Assembly: GCF_014879935.1 (NCBI RefSeq)
Contig: NZ_JACSRD010000165.1
Span: 1-64,000, forward strand
DNA: 64,000 bases
Origin: Prosthecobacter sp.
GTDB lineage: Bacteria; Verrucomicrobiota; Verrucomicrobiia; Verrucomicrobiales; Verrucomicrobiaceae
Direction: 5' to 3'
Numbering within the stretch: the first letter of the stretch is position 1; each line of letters opens with the position of its first letter. Of the stretch, positions 58,382 to 64,000 are shown piece by piece. The position numbers and the translations under genes are program-made. Under the pieces are notes generated by a model. The model had not been told where the DNA came from. It saw only the letters and a list, made by a program, of their open reading frames with translations, and did no database searches.

Positions 58382-60076
58382 ATGATGTTCGCGCCCATCA
58401 TCTCCGCCGCAGCCACCATTCCGCCTCTTTTCGCGCTGCTGGCTTTGATGCTGGCAGGGGTGGTTTTGGTTTCTCTGCTGTTGCTGCGGTTGCGGCAGTC
58501 GATGCTGGCCGGATACTTCCTTTGCGGCGTGATCATCGCCAACTCCGGCGTGCTGGACCTGCTCGGAGGCGGTGAATCGCACGAGCGGGTGTCTCAGATG
58601 GCCGAATTTGGCGTCATCCTGCTCATGTTCACCCTCGGGCTGGAGTTCTCGCTCGGCGAACTGCGATTTCTGCGTCGCCTCGCATTCGTCGGCGGCGGAT
58701 GGCAGATGGGCCTGTGCATGACTGCGGCAGCCACCGGAGCGGCGATGCTGCACTTCTCCTGGCAGGGCGCGGTGCTGCTGGCTGTGGCGATGGCCATGAG
58801 CTCGACGGCGGTCAGTTTGAAAAGCTTCCAGGACCTCGGCCTCGAAGCCAGTCCCGGCGCGCGCATGACGCTCGCCGTGGCGATCTTCCAGGACCTGTTC
58901 GTCATCGTGTTCTTCATGTTCATGCCGCTCCTGCTGCCGCATGAGGGTGAAAATGAGGCCCTGCTGCCCCGTCTCGGCTCCCTTGCGCTGCGCGGCGGGG
59001 TGTTTGTCCTCCTTTCAGGTGCGGCGGCACGCTGGGGCATTCCCTGGGTGCTGAATGCGGTCACCAAGACGCGCAGTCGTGAGCTTTTCACCCTGTCAGT
59101 GATCGGCTGTTGCGTCGGCCTGGCCTTCATCGGAGGATTGCTCGGTCTCGGCCTAGCACTGGGTGCCTTCATCGCCGGACTGGCCGTCAGCGAGTCGATC
59201 TTCAAGCACCGCATCCTGTCGGACGTGATGCCGCTGAAAGACCTCTTCCTCACGCTGTTCTTCGTCTCGGTGGGCCTGATGATTGATCTGAAGGCCGTCG
59301 CCCAGCTCTGGCAGCCGATCCTGGGTCTCACATCGGCGTTGATGATCATCAAAGCGGTGTTCGTCACCGTCATCGCACGCCAACTCGGTCTTCCGCATCG
59401 GCAGGCGCTGATGGCGGGCATCGGCCTGTGCAGCGCAGGCGAATTTTCGCTCGTCGTCCTGCAAAATGCCTCCTCCGCACGTCTCTGGGACGCGCATACG
59501 CAGCAGACGCTGCTCGCCTCCTGCGCCCTGTCCATGGGACTGCTCCCTGCGTTGCTGAAACTGGGCCTGCCACTGGGCGAATGGCTCGTCAGACACGGCT
59601 GGGGACGTGGAAAGCCGGTGAAATTCGATGCGGGCAGCCTGCGGCAGCGCGTCGCCGGCCTGTCGAACCACGCCATCGTCTGCGGCCACGGTCCAGTCGG
59701 AGAAAAGCTCAACAAGGCGCTGCTTGATTCCGGTGTGCCGACCCTGGTCGTCGAATTGAATGCGGAGACTGTTCACGAACTCCAGCGCCACGGCCAGGTG
59801 GTGCTTTTCGCCGATGCCTCGCACGAGGAGACCTGGGATCTGACGCAGTTAAAACGGGCCCGCATGGTCGCCCTCACCTTCCCTGACGCCACGGTGAACG
59901 CCCAGGCGCTGGCCATCATCCGCGAGCAACGTCCCGACATCGCGGTGCTGGCCCGCGCCCGTTTCAGCTCCGACGTGGATCGTTTGAAACGCCTCGGGGC
60001 CACTCTGGTGGTGAACGATGAGACCGAGGCCGCCCGCTCAATCGTGGAGCAGGCGCAGACGCTGCAAGGCGCTTGA
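58382..60076 (+). CDS. CPA2 cation:proton antiporter with TrkA-N domain
   Basis: A 564-residue membrane protein of the monovalent cation:proton antiporter-2 family. About 12 hydrophobic segments span residues ~10-400, with FGVILLMFTLGLEFSLGELR and GLCSAGEFSLVVL as family marks. From about residue 433 an RCK/TrkA-N nucleotide-binding domain follows (VCGHGPVGEKLNKALLDSG, VVELN). It would export K+ (or Na+) in exchange for H+, gated by NAD(H). The start is one of two adjacent ATGs at 58382/58385. Confidence 0.9.
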   Translation: MMFAPIISAAATIPPLFALLALMLAGVVLVSLLLLRLRQSMLAGYFLCGVIIANSGVLDLLGGGESHERVSQMAEFGVILLMFTLGLEFSLGELRFLRRLAFVGGGWQMGLCMTAAATGAAMLHFSWQGAVLLAVAMAMSSTAVSLKSFQDLGLEASPGARMTLAVAIFQDLFVIVFFMFMPLLLPHEGENEALLPRLGSLALRGGVFVLLSGAAARWGIPWVLNAVTKTRSRELFTLSVIGCCVGLAFIGGLLGLGLALGAFIAGLAVSESIFKHRILSDVMPLKDLFLTLFFVSVGLMIDLKAVAQLWQPILGLTSALMIIKAVFVTVIARQLGLPHRQALMAGIGLCSAGEFSLVVLQNASSARLWDAHTQQTLLASCALSMGLLPALLKLGLPLGEWLVRHGWGRGKPVKFDAGSLRQRVAGLSNHAIVCGHGPVGEKLNKALLDSGVPTLVVELNAETVHELQRHGQVVLFADASHEETWDLTQLKRARMVALTFPDATVNAQALAIIREQRPDIAVLARARFSSDVDRLKRLGATLVVNDETEAARSIVEQAQTLQGA

Positions 60077-60090
60077 AGCCACAAGCGCAC

Positions 60091-60114
60091 ACGCATGCGG
60101 CACCTGCCATGCGT
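60091..60114. repeat. 7-bp inverted repeat between the two antiporter genes
   Basis: ACGCATG (60091-60097) and CATGCGT (60108-60114) are exact inverted copies around a 10-base loop in the 112-base gap. There is no T run. A weak terminator-like or regulatory hairpin is possible. Confidence 0.3.
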
Positions 60115-60188
60115 TAGCAGGCGGGAAGAAGCGGCCTCCTGAGCAGTTCATGCGGACCAGCGGAAACCCGCGCCCGCCTCACCTCGCC

Positions 60189-62225
60189 ATGCACCACGTT
60201 GTTTTCCTCCAGGACCTGGCCGTCGTCATGATCATCGCCGCGATGGTCACCATGCTGTTTCGCCGGCTGAAGCAGCCGGTCGTTCTGGGTTACATCCTCG
60301 CGGGTGTCATCATCGGGCCGCACACACCGCCCTTTCCGCTGATCAATGACCAGCACAACATCGAGACCTTGTCCGAATTGGGCGTGATCTTCCTCATGTT
60401 CGCCCTCGGGCTGGAGTTCAGCTTGAAAAAGCTCTCGCAGGTCGGTGTCACGGCACTGCTGGCCGCCTCGTTTGAGATTCTGCTGATGGTGTGGGCGGGC
60501 TACCAGCTCGGCCGCTCTTTCGGCTGGGGGCAGATGGACAGCGTGTTTCTCGGCGCGATCCTCTCGATCTCCTCCACGACCATCATCATCAAGGCGCTGG
60601 AGGAGATCGGCAAGACCAAGGAACGCTTCGCCCAGATGATCTTCGGCATTCTCATCGTCGAGGACATCCTGGCCATCCTGATGATCGCGATGCTGTCCGG
60701 TTTTGCCACCACGGGGTCGCTGGCCGTTCAGGATGTCGCAGTCACGATCGGAAAACTCGCGTGTTTTCTCGGCGTGCTGCTGGTGGCGGGCCTCATTCTC
60801 GTTCCGCGGCTCCTCAATTGGGTCGCCCGGTTCAAAAGCGATGAAATGATGGTCGTCACGGTGATCGGCTTGTGCTTCGGCGTCTCGCTCCTCGCGGTAA
60901 GAATGGGCTACAGCGTCGCCCTGGGCGCCTTCCTCATCGGCGCCATCATCGCCGAGGCCCGCCACATCGCCCACATCGAGACGCTGATGAAGCCGGTGCG
61001 GGATCTTTTCAGCGCCGTCTTCTTCGTCTCCATCGGTTTGTTGATCGATCCACAGCTCATCATGCGACACCTCACATCCGTGCTTCTCATCACGCTCGTG
61101 GTCGTGGTCGGAAAGGTGCTGGCCTGCGGCTTTGGCACCTACATTGCGGGAAACGACCTCAGATCCTCCGTGCGTGTGGGCATGGGACTGGCACAGATTG
61201 GCGAGTTCTCCTTCATCATCGCCGCACTGGGCCTGTCGTTGAAGGTCACCAGCGATTTTCTGTATCCCATCGCCGTGGCAGTGTCGGCGCTGACCACACT
61301 GCTGACACCTTACCTGATCCGCAGCTCGGATGCCGTGGTGAATGGGATGAGCCGGATGATGCCAGGCGGACTCATGCGCACCCTGGATGCCTACACAAAC
61401 TGGGTGGGCAAGCTGGCCTCCGACAATGGTGCACGAAAGACCCCTGCGATGTTCCTGCGGAAGTGGGGCTGGCAGATCGCGCTGAACCTCCTGCTCATCG
61501 CGGCCGTGTTCATCGCCGCCGTGTTTGCACGCGATCATGTGCATCAGGCATGGCCCACCGCCCCTGGCGGCCTGGATGGCGTGAAAGGCATGCTCTGGCT
61601 CTCCGCCATGATCCTCAGCCTGCCGATGCTGATCGCCATCGTGAGAAAATGGCAGGCCTTTGGCATCCTGGTGGCGGAGATGAGCGTGACGCATGCCGCG
61701 GCTGGCGAACGCACCCCGGCTCTGCGTGGCGTCGTCTCCGGCATCGTGTTCATCGCCGGCTGCGCGGGCCTTTTCCTGCTCATGCTGGTGCTCAGCACCG
61801 CCGTACTGCCGTCGCGAAACTTGCTCGGCATTCTGGTGCTGGTCCTCATCGCCATCGTCCTTCTGCTTCGTCGCGCCTTCATCCAGGTCCACACAAAGGC
61901 GCAGTTCGCCCTTCAAGAGACGCTGAATGAGCCGGCCCTGCCTCACCGCGACCCGCAGGCCCCTTCCCTGCCCTCCCTGCTGCGTGATGCCAGCCTGGTG
62001 ACCGTCGTGATTCCGGAAGGATCGCCCATCGCGGGCAAACTGCTGGCCCATGTGAAGCTGCGCACCCTCACCGGTGCCAGCATCGTCGGCATCGAGCGCG
62101 ATGGCGAAAGCATCATCAATCCCGGCGTCTCGGAGGAAATCCGGGGCGGCGACTCCGTGCTGCTGCTCGGCAGCGCCAGCCAGATTGAAAAAGCGCGGGC
62201 CCTGTTGATTCAGGGCGCAAGCTGA
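60189..62225 (+). CDS. CPA2 cation:proton antiporter with TrkA-C domain
   Basis: A 678-residue second CPA2 antiporter. It has the same core marks (FQDL/VFLQDLAVVMII, ELGVIFLMFALGLEFSLKKL, GLAQIGEFSFIIAAL) but a different C-terminus: after extra hydrophobic segments at about 420-600 it ends in a TrkA-C (RCK-C) domain (VTVVIPEGSPIAGKLLAHVKL, GASIVGIERDG, RGGDSVLLLGS). It lacks the TrkA-N domain seen in the gene before it. The ATG at 60189 starts the first membrane helix; a long in-frame extension upstream lies in the previous gene. Confidence 0.9.
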   Translation: MHHVVFLQDLAVVMIIAAMVTMLFRRLKQPVVLGYILAGVIIGPHTPPFPLINDQHNIETLSELGVIFLMFALGLEFSLKKLSQVGVTALLAASFEILLMVWAGYQLGRSFGWGQMDSVFLGAILSISSTTIIIKALEEIGKTKERFAQMIFGILIVEDILAILMIAMLSGFATTGSLAVQDVAVTIGKLACFLGVLLVAGLILVPRLLNWVARFKSDEMMVVTVIGLCFGVSLLAVRMGYSVALGAFLIGAIIAEARHIAHIETLMKPVRDLFSAVFFVSIGLLIDPQLIMRHLTSVLLITLVVVVGKVLACGFGTYIAGNDLRSSVRVGMGLAQIGEFSFIIAALGLSLKVTSDFLYPIAVAVSALTTLLTPYLIRSSDAVVNGMSRMMPGGLMRTLDAYTNWVGKLASDNGARKTPAMFLRKWGWQIALNLLLIAAVFIAAVFARDHVHQAWPTAPGGLDGVKGMLWLSAMILSLPMLIAIVRKWQAFGILVAEMSVTHAAAGERTPALRGVVSGIVFIAGCAGLFLLMLVLSTAVLPSRNLLGILVLVLIAIVLLLRRAFIQVHTKAQFALQETLNEPALPHRDPQAPSLPSLLRDASLVTVVIPEGSPIAGKLLAHVKLRTLTGASIVGIERDGESIINPGVSEEIRGGDSVLLLGSASQIEKARALLIQGAS

Positions 62226-62240
62226 CTTCACTGGCCGTGC

Positions 62241-62987
62241 ATGATTTCCCACGACGAGCACGGCCGCGCCAGCTTTGGCAGACTCGAAGCGCCCCTTCAG
62301 CTCCTGATCCTCATCAATCTCGTCGCTTTTTCCGTCGAGACACTGCCCGGGCTCGACGCAGGCACGCAGCAGATGCTGGGACTTGTCGAACTGGTCAGCG
62401 TGGCCGTCTTCACCGTCGAATACCTCGTCCGCGTGGCTCTGTCGCGGCCTCGATCCTCCTACGCGTGGTCATTTATCGGCGTGATCGATCTCATCTCCAT
62501 CCTGCCGTTTTATCTCGGACTCATGTTCGATCTGCGCAGCGTCCGGGTCATCCGGCTCATGCGCGTGTTCCGTCTGTTCAAACTGGCGCGCTACTCCGCC
62601 GCCGTGCGCCGCTATCATCTGGCCTTCCAATACGCCCGTGAGGAGCTGATCCTCTTCGGTGCCGCGGCCGTGATCGTGCTCTATCTGGCCGCCGTGGGCA
62701 TCTACTACTTCGAATTCGAGGCGCAGCCGAAGGTGTACTCCTCCGTTTTCCACAGCCTGTGGTGGGCCATCGTCACGCTGACGACCGTCGGTTATGGCGA
62801 TGTCTATCCCATCACCACCGGCGGGCGCATTTTTACCGGTTTCGTGCTCGTCGCCGGCCTGGGGATCGTCGCGGTGCCCACAGGCCTGCTCGCGGCGGCT
62901 CTGTCCAAGGCACGTGAACATGAAAAGGAGCTCGAAAAGGAGGAGGCACGCCAGGGTGCGGCAGCGAAGCACGGCGAGCAGCAGTGA
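62241..62987 (+). CDS. Voltage-gated-type potassium channel
   Basis: A 248-residue six-helix ion channel. S1-S3 lie in residues ~15-110. S4 carries regularly spaced arginines (RSVRVIRLMRVFRLFKLARY). The pore has the K+ selectivity filter T181-T-V-G-Y-G-D187, followed by the S6 helix and a charged, coiled-coil-like tail (AREHEKELEKEEARQ). It forms tetramers in the inner membrane. It starts 15 bases after the second antiporter, so the three genes form a probable K+ homeostasis unit. Confidence 0.93.
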   Translation: MISHDEHGRASFGRLEAPLQLLILINLVAFSVETLPGLDAGTQQMLGLVELVSVAVFTVEYLVRVALSRPRSSYAWSFIGVIDLISILPFYLGLMFDLRSVRVIRLMRVFRLFKLARYSAAVRRYHLAFQYAREELILFGAAAVIVLYLAAVGIYYFEFEAQPKVYSSVFHSLWWAIVTLTTVGYGDVYPITTGGRIFTGFVLVAGLGIVAVPTGLLAAALSKAREHEKELEKEEARQGAAAKHGEQQ

Positions 62988-63050
62988 TTGCGCCGCGCCG
63001 CAGCCTTCCTCCCCAGCTCATTTTTGTCATTCTTTCTCGAATTGAAGAGG

Positions 63051-63123
63051 TGGCTCGGGACGGAATCGAACCGCCGACACGGGGATTTTCAATCCCCTGC
63101 TCTACCGACTGAGCTACCGAGCC
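63051..63123 (-). tRNA. tRNA-Phe (anticodon GAA)
   Basis: On the minus strand a complete cloverleaf is present. The acceptor arms GGCTCGG (63117-63123) and CCGAGCC (63052-63058) pair. The anticodon stem GGGGA/TCCCC encloses TTGAAAA, with GAA as anticodon. The T arm has GGTTCGATTCC. The discriminator is A (63051). The bases after it read CCT, so a full CCA end is not encoded, unlike the tRNA-Thr at 1098. Confidence 0.96.
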
Positions 63124-63208
63124 TCTTGTTTGGAAGGGCCGCTATTGGAGCATGCTTCAATCCAGGCGCAACGGGTTTTTCGTGCACGGTGAAGATTGAT
63201 CCGAGGGC

Positions 63209-63592
63209 CTATTTTCCCTTCGCGGAGAGGGCGATGAGCACCCAGCCGATCATGAAACTCAGTCCGCCGAAGGGTGTGACGGCTCCGAGCCACTTCACGC
63301 CAGTGTAGGCCAACACGTAAAGAGATCCGCTGAACAACACGATGCCCGCGAGGAACAGGCACCAGGCTTTTCGCAGCAGGGCGTTCTGACCGGCGAACAA
63401 CGTGAGCACGAGCAGCACGACCGCGTGCGGGAGATGATACTGCACCGCAGTCTCCCAGTGTCCGAGCTCGCCAGCGGCCTTCAGCTTGTCATGCACACCG
63501 CCATGGGCACCGGAGGCGCCGAGCGCGATGGCAAGGAAGCCCATGAGGGCGGAGACACGAAGGCGAAAAGGATCAGGCTGCATGGCAGGCAT
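63209..63592 (-). CDS. DUF423-family membrane protein
   Basis: A 127-residue protein with four hydrophobic segments and the DUF423 pattern (FLAIALGASGAHG near the start, then QYHLPHAVVLLVLTL, FLAGIVLFSGSLYVLAYTG, and TPFGGLSFMIGWVLIAL). The family includes YgdD and is of unknown function. The start is ATG 63592, with ATG 63583 as an alternative. It is 18 bases downstream of the DUF1501 gene on the same strand, so they may be co-transcribed. Confidence 0.9.
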   Translation of the reverse strand: MPAMQPDPFRLRVSALMGFLAIALGASGAHGGVHDKLKAAGELGHWETAVQYHLPHAVVLLVLTLFAGQNALLRKAWCLFLAGIVLFSGSLYVLAYTGVKWLGAVTPFGGLSFMIGWVLIALSAKGK

Positions 63593-63610
63593 GTTTAAAC
63601 GCACGCGAGC

Positions 63611-64000
63611 TCAAATCCACTCCTTGATCACACGTCCTGAAACATCCGTCAGGCGGAAATCGCGGCCTTGGAAGCGGTGCGTGAGGCGAAGGTGGTCGAA
63701 ACCGAACTGGTTGAGCAGTGTGGCGTGGAAATCGTGCAGATCGACGGGATCGCGGACGACACTCCAGCCAATTTCGTCCGTCTCGCCGTAGATCTGGCCG
63801 CCTTTGATGCCGCCGCCGGCGGCGAGCATGGTGAAGGCAAAGGGATGATGATCGCGACCGGTGGCGTTCGGATTGCCGCCACGGTTCTCACCGAGCGGTG
63901 TGCGGCCGAATTCGCTGCCCCAGATCACCATCGTGTCCTCCAGCATGCCACGCTGCTTCAAATCAGTGAGCAGCGCCGCGATGGGCTGGTCGGCCATGCC
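63611..64000 (-). CDS. DUF1501 (sulfatase-like) protein, 3' end only
   Basis: The frame is open to the window edge, giving the last ~129 residues of a much longer protein. Seen are [41 protein letters not shown], and the C-terminal [34 protein letters not shown]. This is the characteristic end of the DUF1501 family, abundant in Planctomycetes and Verrucomicrobia and related to sulfatase/alkaline phosphatase folds. Catalytic residues of the N-terminal part are not in view. Confidence 0.92.
   Translation of the reverse strand, partial: GMADQPIAALLTDLKQRGMLEDTMVIWGSEFGRTPLGENRGGNPNATGRDHHPFAFTMLAAGGGIKGGQIYGETDEIGWSVVRDPVDLHDFHATLLNQFGFDHLRLTHRFQGRDFRLTDVSGRVIKEWI

Noticed and set aside
60114-62261. 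715-codon minus-strand open frame opposite the second antiporter
   Set aside because: The translation is almost entirely Asp/Glu/His/Gln-rich, the antisense of membrane-protein codons; the plus strand holds a clear CPA2 antiporter.
62988-63308. Plus-strand open frame across tRNA-Phe
   Set aside because: Its GTESNRRHGDFQSPALPTE translation is the classic artefact of reading a tRNA antisense; no real gene here.
1-64000. Search for CRISPR arrays, insertion sequences, integrases and attachment sites
   Set aside because: No regularly spaced direct repeats, transposase or integrase motifs or terminal inverted repeats were seen; locus mosaicism is inferred from composition and strand only.

Overview
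The window reads as a chromosomal segment of a GC-rich Verrucomicrobiota bacterium, probably near Prosthecobacter/Verrucomicrobium. This placement is inferred from gene content: a DUF1501 protein at the right edge, paired exported thioredoxins beside a von Willebrand A (VWA) protein, a BatA-like protein, and translation starts that mostly lack a Shine-Dalgarno sequence. No insertion sequence, phage gene, CRISPR array or rRNA was seen.

Left flank (1-16.1 kb) is mostly housekeeping. In order it holds a tRNA-Thr(GGU)-tuf unit on the minus strand (tuf runs off the window), two tandem exported thioredoxin-fold proteins, a VWA protein, two small lipoproteins, miaA overlapping aroB, a BatA-like VWA membrane protein, a long smc with an acidic insertion, an enolase-superfamily enzyme, and two stress-type genes (DUF892 ferritin-like and exported PRC-barrel).

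Centre (16.3-58.3 kb) is a mosaic surface-glycan locus with many strand switches. It combines several precursor routes. GDP-fucose comes from gmd-fcl. Nonulosonic (sialic-like) acids are indicated by a neuC-like epimerase, two neuA-like cytidylyltransferases and two neuB-like synthases, one fused to a cupin and followed by a HAD hydrolase. A CDP-6-deoxyhexose that is probably C-methylated comes from rfbF-rfbG-methyltransferase-rfbC-like-reductase. A UDP-HexNAc uronate comes from the dehydrogenase and the C4-epimerase-like protein. Decoration genes include an APS kinase plus a sulfotransferase, a GNAT protein, a hexapeptide acyltransferase, a polysaccharide deacetylase, several methyltransferases, an asparagine synthetase-like amidotransferase, and a translationally coupled FkbH-like / acyl carrier protein / MaoC-SDR fusion operon. 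Glycosyltransferases of the GT2, GT4, GT9 and GT61 types are spread through it. An MsbA-like ABC exporter is the only visible transporter; no Wzx, Wzy or Wzm/Wzt was recognised. Two decayed genes sit inside the locus: a TylF-like methyltransferase split by at least three one-base lesions, and a truncated methyltransferase-like fragment.

Right flank (58.3-64 kb) has two different CPA2 antiporters in tandem followed by a voltage-gated-type K+ channel (a likely K+/H+ homeostasis group), then tRNA-Phe(GAA), a DUF423 membrane protein and the 3' end of a DUF1501 gene. No stretch over about 300 bases lacks a feature; the largest gaps are 1173-1465 and 51469-51697.
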